DNA of 64,000 nucleotides, taken from Rutstroemia sp. NJR-2017a BVV2 (lineage: Eukaryota; Ascomycota; Leotiomycetes; Helotiales; Rutstroemiaceae). Positions 22,805-34,516 of the stretch are shown one piece after another. The stretch lies in assembly GCA_002946415.1 (NCBI GenBank), contig NJPS01000011.1, positions 496,001-560,000 of the forward strand, in the 5' to 3' direction. The translations under genes were made by a program, and so were the position numbers. The notes under the pieces were generated by a model. The model was not told the origin of the DNA, did not search any database, and saw only the letters and a list, made by a program, of their open reading frames with translations. Each line of letters opens with the position of its first letter. Within the stretch, counting starts at the first letter, position 1.

Positions 22805-23361
22805 CTACTGCTCACTTGTTTCTCCACTTGTAGACGGTTGCGGCTGCAGCATTGGCGCATGCTCTGTTGGTATCCGGACCAGTGTTTGAGGTAGAGGCAA
22901 TTCGGATTCGGATTTCTTCTGCGATTCTTCGTCTTCTTCATTACTCGCTTCTTTTGGTTTGGGAATTTTCACTGCCAGAATTTATCAGAGCCATAAGTGT
23001 GAGAATCACCATTGCGATACTTACGAGATGCCATACTGATAGCTTGGAGAACATTATGCCAGTTACCCAGCACCGTGGCAACGGCTAATCATGATATCAG
23101 CTTGCAGTGCGCCAGACGTGCTCCACCAGTATCCATACCTTCAGTCCCATCAGAGAGAGTTGACAGCTTTTCTTCCAGCATTTGCATTTGTCCTGCCAAT
23201 CCTGCACTAAGATCCCGTAATTGCTTCAAGTTTTCCAACTCGGCCTTTTTCTCGTTGATTCGAGCTTGGAGTATGGGGGACTGCCCACCGGAAGAGTTGA
23301 GACTACCTCCCATGGAGGGTTGACGCAAATGCGAACCCAGAGGTCGAGATGAGTATGCCAT
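22805..23361 (-). CDS. DAD2: DASH complex subunit Dad2
   Basis: Three exons on the minus strand (23361-23139, 23084-23025, 22971-22805) give 149 residues. The introns are 54 and 53 nt with GTATGG and GTAAGT donors. Residues 31-75 hold the conserved helix, including ARINEKKAELENLK and LRDLSAGLAGQM, which is characteristic of Dad2. Exon 2 adds VLGNWHNVLQAI, another family signature, and exon 3 is an acidic, Ser/Pro-rich tail. Dad2 is a small subunit of the fungal DASH/Dam1 ring, which couples kinetochores to spindle microtubules. The gene is divergent from shugoshin with only 388 bp between start codons. Reading exon 1 on into the first intron would give a false C-terminus. Confidence 0.94.
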
Positions 23362-23749
23362 CGTCGCTGTGGTTCGTTCTTGCAGACGATGTAGAGTGGT
23401 GTCTTCCTAAGGTCCTCCAACTTCCACTGCTCGAGTGCGATAAAGTAGCAATGATATGATAGGCTAGAGTTTCAATTCTGCCACAAAACAGTAAACGAAG
23501 CACCACAAATTCCGATAGCAGGGATGCTTCTTTGTCACTAGCGTCGTCTCTATGGACCTAACCTTATTAAGACACAAGTAAACACTGACCAAAATTCTCT
23601 GTACACAAACCACTACAAAATACTAGACGTTACGACAGATCTTGCTGTTCTCTTGCTCGCAGCTTCCCATTTTGATACTTCAAACCTATTATTCTCTTGA
23701 AACTTACAACCGCTTTAAGATCTCAGTGCCGCATGCACCGCCAGCTCAT
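23362..23749. promoter_or_regulatory. Divergent promoter of DAD2 and SGO1
   Basis: The 388 bp between the two start codons must hold both core promoters and both leaders. No frame here shows protein character. I could not assign a specific factor-binding site by eye. Confidence 0.7.
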
Positions 23750-26045
23750 ATGGCCCGCTTAAATGAACCTGTAGCTTCAATGGAGAACATAGAATCTCGT
23801 GAGTACGCTGAATTCCTTTACAAAAGTATGGAGATTCGTCTTTCTGACGCAATCATAGTGAAGCGCAAATTTATGCGACAGAACCGTGATATTGCACGAG
23901 CCAATTCGACACAATCCCTTCGGATTCGTAACCTCGAAAACGAAACGTCTAGACTCCTCGCAGAAAACCTTGGACTTCGAGAGCAAATTTTACGTCTTGA
24001 GGGCGAATTGGAACATGGAAGGTCTCGAAGGGTTGCAGATAGGGTTAGTGTTGTCAAATCGCAGCTTGAGGAAAGATTGTTGGAAATTGGAGCTTTGATA
24101 AGCGGCCTTGGAGAGGAATCCCCACGGAAAAAGAGATCACCACAAAATTCAAGACAATATGGGGGACTTAAATCTAGTCCTCTCCGAAGTCCCGAGCAGA
24201 GGAGTTGGAAAAATATGGTTACCTTGAGCGAAGCTGTTGCGAGCCAGGAAGGAAAACTACCCCCAATTTTGGAAAACAAGCAATATCCGAGAAGGACTAT
24301 GGAGTGAGTTATGAGTTGCTGAGAAGTCAGGTTTAAATGCTAACAAAATTATTAGGCGTCAAGAAATTGAGGATATACTCAATGAAGCCGCTGTGGACAC
24401 AACCGACTCGCCAGATATTGGACCACCACCAGTATCACGATTCGTCGAGGAAGACCCGGTCAAAATTGACTTGCCAAAAAAAGTCGAGGTCGAGGAGCGA
24501 GAAGATGAAGCGGTTCTGGATCCTGTAATTTCAATGAATCTCGAGCAAAGAAAGAAGCGCAAGGACAGCATGGTAGTTTCCGACCTGAAGCAGATGAACC
24601 GAACAGAATCCTTACAGGCAATGCGCGACAACTCGGGAGCACTGAAGTCTGGTGCCAAACGAAAGCTCAGCGCTAGGGACGATGAAGAACCGGAGTTGAT
24701 GCGATCCGGGGACACCGACGACTTCAAATTTACCAGGGTATCATCCGAAGAGCGAACTAGGAGTAAAGCTGCTGTTTCATCTGCAAAGGAAAATAGCAGA
24801 CCATTGAAACAAACTTCGACTACAAAAGGACTTACCAAGGATAAACCGACTTTAGCTCCGAGTACGAGGAAGGTGCTCGCACCGAAGAGCGTCAACAACT
24901 CCCCACGAAAGAGTTCCAGCATGAGCAATTTGGGCCAAGAAAATGCAAAACCCGGAATTTCAAATAGTTTCAAAGATAAACTTGCAAGAAACGCTCAGGA
25001 CGATACAGATTTAGGAAAAGCGCAATATGACCAGAAGACCACACAGGATCATACGAACTTTATCAACACATACACGGAGCCCGAGACCCCAGCACCTGTC
25101 GACATATTCACCCCTCTATCTTCGTACCCCTCTACCTCTCGACCAGAGTCTCGAGACACACCACCTCCAACGGAAGTAGGACAAGTTGCAGAAGGCCAAA
25201 GACCAAGCCGCCGTGCTCGAGGTGCTGTCAGCTATGCAGAACCAAATCTCAGAGATAAAATGCGAAGGCCTGGTAAAGAACTCGTGGATGCAGTTACAGC
25301 TGATGGAAAGGTGCGCGCTGTTAAGTTGGAGGATGCAGGACCAATGACCGCCCGAACAATAAAGGCAGAGCCGGAATCGGAGGACGCATGGAAACGCTTG
25401 CCCAGCGCTGCTAGTGCAGATCAAAGTCCCTTGAGCAGCAAGACCTCTGCACCCACACAGGAGGTCATACCCAGCAATATCAGCAACCATAGAAAACGCC
25501 GTGAGTCGATTCTTCTCCAAGCTGAGATGGAGACGTCTGGACAGAAGTCTCTTCAAGAGCTTCTGGCAGAGTCAAGAAAATCGCGAGCAAAGTCAAAGGA
25601 ACATTCTCCCACAGAAAGTGGGCTAATGAATGCACTTGAGGATATGGGCATCTACGAGTTTCAAGGATCGCCTAAACGAGACATGGAGGAGGCCCCTGAC
25701 AAACCGATAAAGCAAGAAAGAGCTCCTTCACGATTTTCCAGAAGAACGTCAGCAATGCCAGAGAACCCAGCGGAGCAGGATGCGGAATTATTGACATCAA
25801 CGGGTACAGCCTCAGCGCCGGCACGAGCTTCAACATCAGCATCCGCTGCTGCGCCAGCACAAAGACGAAGACAATCAACAATGACGTCAAGTAGTCGGAG
25901 TGGTTCATCAGCTGGGAATGACTCAGAAAGAGAAACAGAAACCGAGAAAAGCTTGAAAAGATCTTCAAGCAATGGTGGGATGTCTGCATCTACAAGCACG
26001 AGAAGCGACAGGGTTGCTGGAAGGAGAAGAAGCATGATGATTTAA
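23750..26045 (+). CDS. SGO1: Shugoshin
   Basis: Two exons, 23750-24303 and 24356-26045, joined across a 52-nt intron with a GCTAAC branch site, give 747 residues. The start is the ATG of MARLNEPVAS; the frame is open upstream but starts there by family logic. An N-terminal coiled coil (about residues 15-110, with FMRQNRDIARANS and then leucine-rich heptads) is the region that binds PP2A-B' in shugoshins. The C-terminal SGO motif lies near residues 470-491 (RRARGAVSYAEPNLRDKMRR), the site that reads phosphorylated histone H2A at centromeres. The middle and tail are basic and disordered. Shugoshin protects centromeric cohesin and helps sense spindle tension. The length is longer than yeast Sgo1 but usual for filamentous fungi. 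Confidence 0.93.
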
Positions 26046-26581
26046 TGATTTGTTACGATAAGGTCGATTGTTGGAATATTTTTAATGTCTCACTGTCTTT
26101 TGTTATGATTAATTGGATTGGAGTCACTGGTTATGACAGGCAATTGGAGCGTTTCTGAATAGCGTAGTGATACACCAGTTTTGATGAAGGCGCAAAGAAA
26201 TTATTAGTGTTAGTTGTTCTCTGGATTAGGAAGCGTACAGATGATATCAATGAAGTCTTTTCTCGCTATTCTTTGGGACTCATGCAGCCTTCGCAATCTA
26301 TTTAACAAGTGAACTTTAGCTTCGAAACCCCTTCGCTTCCCCTTTGAAGCGACAAAGTTTTGATGGCTTGCCTCCCATTGCTGATGCGGCTCTGCACGTG
26401 CTGTCTGGCTTTGGTCAGGTACCTCGACATTAATTTCCTCGAGTCTAGCTTGCATCTTTCTGTTATACGACCATGTCATCTTCAGCCCGCCTCCAAAATC
26501 CCAAGAAACTTTTGTATATTTCTTACACATGAACTTCATGCTAGAGCTATCGTGAAAGTGTGTGGTGAAAGAAGGGTATCA
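26046..26581. other. Convergent 3' region of SGO1 and VPS29
   Basis: This is the spacer between the SGO1 stop and the VPS29 stop, which face each other. A minus-strand frame of 109 codons (26210-26539) starts 43 bp past the VPS29 stop; it is basic and of unknown character. It could be a tiny gene but is more simply part of the VPS29 3' untranslated region. Confidence 0.5.
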
Positions 26582-27373
26582 TTATGTAACTGTTTTGGTG
26601 TATGAAATCTTCTCCACCGATACGCTTTCCTCTCCGTTCTCGCCCTTGCGCAATTGGTATACGTAGAGTGTCAATCCTAGACCTTGGACCTAGAACTTTT
26701 TGTTAGCAATCATTTCTCTTTTACACCCTGAATTCGTAACTTAGGAGCAAAAGCGCAATGAGTGAACAGCGCAGAAATAGAAGAAACAATGATCAAAACA
26801 TACATCCATCAAACAAAAACTTGGCACAATCTCCTCCTCCTTCCCATCTTCGCCCACGACCCATCCCGTAGTCATCGCCCCCGTCGCGCTCCCAGGATTG
26901 ACGAAAAACTTCTGGTCCATCTCATACGCATCGAATCTGTGCGTGCCGCCCCAGCACAGCACGTCCACGTCCAATTTGTTCGCTTCAGCTACTAGAAGAT
27001 CCGCTTCGTTGGGCGCAACGGCTGTGAAGCCTTCCATGAACCCGATTCGCAGAGATCCATGTGTTACCACTTGCGAGAGGGGCAGAGAGGATGCGTCGGA
27101 ATCATAGCGGCCTTTGACGATTTTTAAATCGGGAGTTATGCCGCGAAGGTACTCGTAGGTGCTGCGGTCGGTAAGGTTGCCTAGGCAGAGGGTTTGTCCG
27201 ATTTTGCCGGGGGTGAGGAGCTTTTTGAACTATGCAGCGAGGGCGTCAGCATTGTTCATTTTCGTTAATAAGGGGAGTGGTAATTTGTAGATGTTAGCTA
27301 CCTTTGGTGGGATGTCGATAGCTCGATCTGGAATATGTAGATCCCCAATCACCAGAACGAGTCGCGAAGTCAT
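26582..27373 (-). CDS. VPS29: Retromer subunit Vps29
   Basis: Three exons on the minus strand (27373-27302, 27229-26804, 26689-26582) give 201 residues. The introns are 72 and 114 nt, and the second has a GCTAAC branch site. The N-terminus MTSRLVLVIGDLHIP, then LCLGNL, and later GGTHRFDAYE and FFVNPGSATGA are the conserved blocks of Vps29, a metallophosphoesterase-fold protein. The first Asp-x-His (GDLH) is present, while the human GDFDE block appears as KGRYDSD. Vps29 is a scaffold of the endosomal retromer that returns cargo from endosomes to the Golgi. Family members are usually regarded as catalytically weak or inactive. The length matches fungal orthologues. Confidence 0.96.
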
Positions 27374-28135
27374 TTTATATTAGGGAAACCCCTCAACTAG
27401 GAGTTTCTAGTTCCTGCGCGTGACAAAGAAAGATATAAAGTTTAAGGAGGAGAGGAATCACTGTAATTTGTGAGACCTTGTGAGAGCTTGGAATCAGATT
27501 GGGACTGTCGTTACGAAGCTTCGTCGGCGCCAAGTTCTCCCGATCAAGCTCCAAAAGGTGGCGGTACATTCTCACGTGTGTGGCTGGGGAGGCGGGCAGA
27601 TAACTGACGTGGGGTTAAGCTCCAAAAGCCGAGGTGCTCACGCTTCACTGAACTTTTAAGGTTAATCGACGGTTACACTGCACCAGGGGCATAAGTTCAT
27701 CGACCGACTTCAGACTTTCGTCATTTCACAACACAAACAATATAATTTCTGATATTCTTTTGCAAATGGAACTACATCTCTCTAGGCGGATAAGGTCGGA
27801 TGTACAAAGAGTGCGTTGGACAACCAAGTTTTTACCATAATTAGATCCCTACAGATCATCCGGACTTCATTCTTTCACGACCGCAACATGGTGAAGGAGT
27901 TCCAGAATAGGAAATTATGTGAAAGCTAGGTACTTTTTAAGTCTCACTAAGCACTTAATCAGTCTTGCCATCTTGGGTTCAATGAGTGGATAGATTGGGT
28001 GATTGGTTGGCCAGCCCCCACCTACCTGATGGATATGATCCTTCCAAGCCTCATGCTGCAAGCCAGATCTGCGGCTTAAAACTGTTGCAATGTCTGGCAC
28101 AATCATGAGCATTGAGACTTTCACAAGCAGTAACT
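27374..28135. other. Divergent spacer upstream of VPS29 and the membrane-protein gene
   Basis: 762 bp between the VPS29 start (minus) and the next start (plus). It holds both promoters. No coding frame with family resemblance was seen. Confidence 0.55.
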
Positions 28136-30843
28136 ATGGCATCACAGAGCTACCGTCCAGTTTCCAGCGGACAAGCTGACGACCACGAGTTTTTTGAGAT
28201 GTCTGAGCATCAATATCTAGCATCTTCTATTTCGACGACGACTCCAAAAGCTTATAGTGCTGAATCAGTGGAGCGAGCTCTCAGCAGTGATACCCATGAG
28301 GTTGATGAACACATGAACCGAGCATCTCTCAGTTTAGCTCCAACTCCATCGAGTGATAGTGCTCACCAAAGGGTAGAGGAGGTTGATGATGATCATGATC
28401 AGATTCAAAAAGAAAGGAGTCCCCAGCCGAGTTCTCTGCCGTATGCCAAGATGAAGTTGCTTCGAAAGCTTTCTCCTCTAACCTCTGCAACGCTTCTACT
28501 CTCTTTCTTTGCTATTTTAGCGACGGTAGCATATTTATGCTTTCTGTGGTCTAATCCGCATGGAACCAAACGGCCCCATACGTGGCTCAATATTGTGTTA
28601 AGTGGGCGGGCGTTGATCTCGATTACCATTTCTGCTGTCATTCTTCGAACGGCTGTCTCAGCTCACGCAATGTAAGAATATCTGCACTCTTGATCACTAT
28701 GAATTCTGACCAAAGCAGCATTGCAACCTCAATGCTGGCTAGTATCATTTTAGAACGCCGCGGTGTGATGTTCCATGCATCAGCCGCTCTATCTTTCCTT
28801 CGCTTTGTTAATAACGGCCCCTTGAGTCTTGTCTTTGCATTGCAAAGCACCTTCTCCCCGGTCGGTTTTTGGGCGGGAATCACTATACTATTGTACTGCA
28901 CTACTCTACTACTCCAGTTCACCTCCACGGCTCTTATTAGCGATGTCGATACTGGGGCGATAGCCGGGTATGCGCGATCGAATGCAACACTAATAGGCAT
29001 GTCCTTCGAGAACATAAATCAGACGGCAGAAAGGGCAAACTATCAGAGAGCATATTGGAATGAGCCTGTACCCAACTTTCCAACATTTGCTGAATATCAG
29101 GATGATTATCCCAGCCAAGATTATTTCAGCGACGGCAACTTTTCGGACGCTGTGCGCGACACCGGTTTGACCCATAGGGTACTCTTACCAATTTCAAACG
29201 CAGTTGCACGTACATCAGTTAGAGAGTTCATCGGGACGGCTACCGTGCTCGACTCGAGGGTCGTTTGCGCTAGACCTAAAATCCATCCTCAGCTGAGCAT
29301 TGCTTTAATGGCGGAGTTCGGCAGCGGATCAAATGAACCGACTTACGACACTTGGGTGCTGAACGGAACTATTTCATTGGACCTTGAAGTAACCCCACCT
29401 GGTCTTGTACTCGCCCACGATTCTGTCGAGCCAGCAAACTTCAACTCAGGCGATCCATATTTTAAACTTGATAACGAAGTAGATGCGGATGGATACCTGC
29501 ACACGGCGTATCTAGGCGCTGAACAGAACATACTTTTTGGAAAAGACTCGGGCGAATGGGACTTGATACAGATGGTCGTCGAGGGGGGTCCCCGATTAGT
29601 ATCTTCCTTGGACCCGCGGTATTCGAGCATACTTGGACATGAGAGTGTCAACATTACATCCAAGTATAGAAATCAAACCGACGATGACATAACCTTTAGG
29701 ACAATCAAAGATTACTACCTAGGGGACGACGAGATTCCACTAATGATGGGTCGAACTTTTCAGCTTATGAACATCACACCCGCTGCGACGTATCCCACAA
29801 TGGCTGGCAGTCATGATTTCAATACCTGGAGTGAAGGCATCATCTACAGTGTTGATCCCACTCAAAAAGTATTTCGTGGCAAGGCTAAGCAGCTCATTGC
29901 CACGGCCGAGAAGGAATGGCTCGTGTTTACTATCCCAGATATACCTGGATGGCGCATCGCTTTATCACTTTGTTTTGACTCCTTCACCTCCATCGACGCC
30001 AACGTCACCGTAACCGGGGAGCAGATTACCAGCGAACCCGTCCTAGAAAAATGGAACGTCTCCACCGGCCGATTCGGCACGGATGCCGTCATACAACAAC
30101 TCGAATATCTCAATCTCCCCAACCAAACCCACGCAGATCGCGGCATCATGACACTCGAGACCACGCCCTCGCAGCTGCAAGACCAAGTCCGCAACTGGTA
30201 CAGCGACTCCAAAGCCCGCGGTCTAGACGAAATCTCTTTCCCCACGCAACGTTTCCTCCAACCTGATATCAGAGACTTGCGTGGCGGCGGTGCAATCATG
30301 TGTTCCAACTGCGACCTCAACCTAGCCTCGCGTCAACAAGACGAGCTATACATGACGATTTTCCAAAATAACAGCGTCATGCATAACCGAATCTTCCAAG
30401 ACATGATCCAGAATAGTCAAAGTCCGGCACATGCGTTGCAGGCTTACTATACCATTCTGGCGCGCACGGTGTATTATGATAAATTGTCGTTCTTCGATGT
30501 CACCGATATGGCTACGGTTTCGGACTTTGTGGCGGTGCAGTTCCCGAGGGAGGTATGGGGTTTGGTGGCGGTGTGTGTGGCGCTCGGGGTGCATTTGTTG
30601 CTGGTGGGAGGGATAACGGTGGCGTTTCTGTTGGGGACGAGGGTTTCCAGGGTGGGGGATAATGCGTGGTTGAGTTTGGCGCAGACGGGGGAAGGGGAGA
30701 TGGGAGTGGTGCGCAGAGGGGTGGGGATGAAGGATGATGGGGAGGTGAAAAAGTGGTTGGATGGGGAGGGGATGGGGAAGGATGTGGTGAGGTTGAGGTG
30801 GAGTGGGGATGAGGATCATGGGGTGGGGTTGAAGAGGGATTAA
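28136..30843 (+). CDS. Large membrane glycoprotein with four predicted helices
   Basis: Two exons, 28136-28671 and 28719-30843, separated by a 47-nt intron, give 886 residues. The first ATG in the frame is at 28136 (MASQSYRPVS). The first 105 residues are acidic and disordered, presumably cytosolic. Predicted transmembrane helices lie near residues 117-138, 155-175, 230-250 and 792-818. Between the third and the fourth is a segment of about 540 residues rich in N-x-S/T sequons, as expected for a lumenal or extracellular glycosylated domain. The tail after the last helix is Gly/Arg/Asp-rich and probably cytosolic. This plan recurs in large families of uncharacterised Pezizomycotina membrane proteins. 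I cannot assign a function. Confidence 0.82.
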
Positions 30844-32376
30844 TGTAATGGGGATAGATTGTTAGATATTGCAGTGGGGTGTTGCACTTGAATATGAAAT
30901 CCATATAACGAGAACAAGAGCTAAACGTCACTATGTACTTTCATGAGAAGACAGATGGCTGAAGACTATAACTTGAGAGTGATCTTAGACTGAGAATCGA
31001 CAACAGTGCCATTCATTGACAGCGAACGCAACAATATAACAATACATAGAAGGAAGTGGCATTAAACCCCCTCATCCCGCCCTTTCCCGCTCTAGTCCGA
31101 GTAATCATTTCAAGGGTACTTAGGTACTTTCTGCTTGAGAAGATCTTGTATCATGATCGCGTTCTTAACCATTTTGCATATAGTAACCTGCGGTTCTAAG
31201 TGTAACTTGTATCGCAACGGTGGTATTTATATTACTCTTGTCTTCTCATCGGCTTTCTCAGTCTAGGCTAGGTTTGGTGAATATGCTGTGGGGTACCTAG
31301 GTAGTAGGTGAATGGATATATCTCCTTGTAGAGTAAAGAGAAGAGACGAGCGATATCAGTGCAGTGGATTCTTGTGATTTTTACATATATAAACCGCGAG
31401 TGGGCTGGGTCAAGAAACCATATGATACTGCACAATTAGCATTGTATACGGCAGGGCATGCTAAGTGATGACTTTCCGTTTGAAGAGAACGTGAGTTTAT
31501 TTCTACGACGAGACGTAGTATGATTGATTGATTGTGTTTATGTTGAGATTTGCGGGAATATGACAACAAGTAAAATCAGGAGTCAAATGACAGCGATGAA
31601 TGGATGAATGAATAAACGACAGCGCTTGATGAATAAATGAATGAATGAATAAACGCCAACAACATATCTTATCCGAAATCTAAATTCCCGCCTCGAAATA
31701 CCTACTGACTTTAAGATATACTTTCTCCCAAGCCCAGCGGCAAAAATACATAGGTGAAGCTCAACCTGTGAGCTAGATCGCAACATACACCCTCTTTGGC
31801 CTGAGTCCAGAGAGCAGCTTGAGGAAGAACAAAAATGAGCAATGAGGAGCGGGAGGGGCATTTATAGATAGATGGGTTGATGGAGCGGGGAAAGGTGGAA
31901 TGGAGGAGTGGAGGTTGATGGGAAGTGAATGGAGGGTAAGTGGAGTGGAAAAGTGAATAGTGGGTTTGCTTGGAGGCGACTGAGATGGTTTGTGGATGAG
32001 CGGAGTATGGGAAGACAGAGAGAGGGGGAAGGGGGGGAGAGAGAAAGAAAGGGGCGCCTAGAGGACATGAACACTGGACAGAGAGGAGAAGTATATAGAC
32101 CGATTTAATGAAGGAGGAGTGATATATGAGGAGATGATTGAGATGATAGCCGAAGTGGGTAGAACAAAGAGAGTGGAAAGATGATTGCTTGCCAGAAAAG
32201 AAACATGGCGAAAACAGTATTTTGTCTTATATCTCTTCGATCTTCAATTTTGCCTTTATTTTCTTTCATATACATCGTCTTTCGACGCCTTATGTATATC
32301 TATTTCCTCCCAGCACAAATTTCCCCATCTCAAGCTGATGATTCAAAAATCCTCCCCTATCCAACCTCTAGAACAC
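30844..32376. other. Convergent spacer with GAATGAATAAA-type repeats
   Basis: Both flanking genes end into this region. Short repeats of GAATGAATAAA type lie at about 31597-31655, and a polypurine stretch at about 31860-32060. No supported gene. Confidence 0.6.
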
Positions 32377-34516
32377 TCACCCACTCATCTTATAATACCC
32401 CTCCGCATACTCCACCAACCACCCCCTCTCAATCCGACTCAAATCCCTAATATACACCTTCCCCGCCACATCCACCACCTCTGAAAAAATCACCCAATCC
32501 GCCTTCCGGTTAAACATCAACGAGCTCGGATGCGCATACAATATCGTGCCACCCCCAACATTCCTAAACGTACCATCCGCCTGCATTTTCGCCGCATGGG
32601 CAAAATACCCCGTGGTCAAACACCTCCTGATCTGCTCGCTCTTATCCGGTCCGCCTACCGATAATGCATTTGCGGAAGAGGAAAGCGATTCCTCGACCAC
32701 GATGCCGAAACGCTCGAGATGGCGCTTGAGCTGTGCGCGGATGCTGACGGCTTTGCTGAGGGCTTTGAAGTTGAGGTAATGGTCGTGGCAGAAGCGGGGT
32801 TGTTTTTTGCCTTTGGTGATGAATGTCTGGTAGACGTTCAGTAGTGTAATGTGGTCGCCTTCCTCGACGGCGAATTTGCGCTTTGCGCTCTCCATGGCTT
32901 TTTTCTCGTCGGGGTCGTGGTGGAATATATTGCCCCCGACGGAGGTCATGGCGGCGATGGTGAGGATTTCGGGGAGGCAGTTGAAGGAGCTGGCGGAGAG
33001 GAGGGTCTTCGCCATCATGGGCTCAACGGCGAGTTCGGCCATGCGGGTTCCGAGGGGTTGGGTCAGTTTGGCGTAGGTGTCGAGGGCGCCGAGGGAGAAG
33101 AGGAGTTCGAGGGCGCGGATGATGAGCTCGGCTGGGGGGGAGGTGAGGAATGGGAAGCGGACGATGTTGTCGATGCCGAGGGCTTTGAGTTGGAGGATTA
33201 CGGGTGCGAGGTTTGAGCGCTGGATTTCAGGAATAGTTGCTTCTTCTAGATTGTCGAAGTTAGATTCGGTGTATAGTCGGAAGCATTTACCAGGTTTGGT
33301 ACGGCCTGCGCGACCGGCTCGCTGCGTTGCTGATGCTTTGGATATTGATGTCGCGGTGAGTGTTTCGATTCCAGTGATGGGGTTGTATGCTCGTAGTTTG
33401 ACAAACCCGCAGTCGACAACATAGAGGATGCCATCAATTGTTACTGAGGCTTCTGCAATGTTGGTAGAAAATATAACCTTCCTAGTGTTCTCCTGTGCTG
33501 GTTCAAAAACATACATTTGTTGTTCTGTCGATAGTCCAGCATAAAGTGGCAGAGGCATGATCGCTTGAGCTCGTGGATGCAGATTTGCGGCTCGTTCTGA
33601 TATTGCTTGAACAGCTTTATCTATCTCCTCTCGACCCGTAAGGAAGACAAGAATATCACCTTCTGGTTCTTTCGTATGTATGTCAAAGACCGTATCAATT
33701 GCCCTTTCCAGATAATCCTCTGCTGGATTTTCCAAATAAAGGATATCAACAGGATACATCCTTCCTTCCAAACTGATGATCTGTCCCATCTTCCCATCAT
33801 TTTCCGAGCCATTAGATGCAGCAGCACTACCTTGAGCAATCAAGTCATCCAGTGTCATAGCATCATTAGTCTTGGGCTTCGTCTCCGCTTCTGGATCAAG
33901 CGTAAAAAAGTTCAGGAAATCCTCTGCTTGAAGTGTAGCACTACTTATAATGATACGTAAATCATTCTTGCGCTTCCTCAATATCTTCTTGAGCACTCCC
34001 AAAAGAATATCAGTACTTAATGATCGCTCATGGGCCTCATCGACCATAATGACAGAGTAACGCGACAGTAGTGGATCGACCAAAGCTTCTCGCAGAAGAA
34101 GTCCATCGGTCAAGAATTTGATTTTCGTGGCAGCAGATGTGACATCTTCGAAGCGGATTGAGTATCCCACTTCTTTACCTACTTCACACCCAACTTCTTC
34201 TGCGACTCTGACGGCAACAGTAGTTGCTGCCACTCGGCGAGGCTACTCACATTAGCTACTGCTCATTGTTGCATAGAGATGTATCGATATATACCTGAGT
34301 GACAGCAATCTGTTTCCCATCTGCACACCATCCTGCTTGCTCAAGGTACTGCGGTATTTGGGTGGTTTTCCCCGAACCTGTATGGCCCACCACAATCGTG
34401 ACCGGGTATGTCTCAATCAAGTATAGGAGGCTCTCGCGATGTCGAGCTATAGGTAGCAAGGAAGAAGGTTTATGCAGCGCAGGAATAAAATTCGACGACA
34501 AATCGAAATCGGCCAT
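32377..34516 (-). CDS. DEAH-box RNA helicase, DHX35 type
   Basis: Two exons on the minus strand (34516-34295, 34242-32377), divided by a 52-nt intron right before PRRVAA, give 695 residues. Motifs run in order: Walker A GHTGSGKT 44-51, motif Ia PRRVAA 75-80, DEAH 142-145, SAT 175-177, [10 protein letters not shown] 333-342 and QRAGRAGR 381-388. The helicase-associated region and OB-fold follow, with [15 protein letters not shown]. Overall order and wording match animal DHX35 more closely than Prp2, Prp16, Prp22 or Prp43. DHX35 has been found in catalytic spliceosomes; its exact role is not settled. The protein lacks the long N-terminal extensions of the Prp helicases. Calling it DHX35 is from memory of the family, without an alignment. 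Confidence 0.92.

Noticed and set aside
22149..22889. Overlapping frames of 125 and 163 codons on opposite strands between the coiled-coil gene and DAD2
   Set aside because: They overlap one another and the last DAD2 exon, with no recognisable domain.
26210..26539. A minus-strand frame of 109 codons, 43 bp past the VPS29 stop
   Set aside because: There is no family resemblance, and it fits inside the expected VPS29 3' untranslated region.
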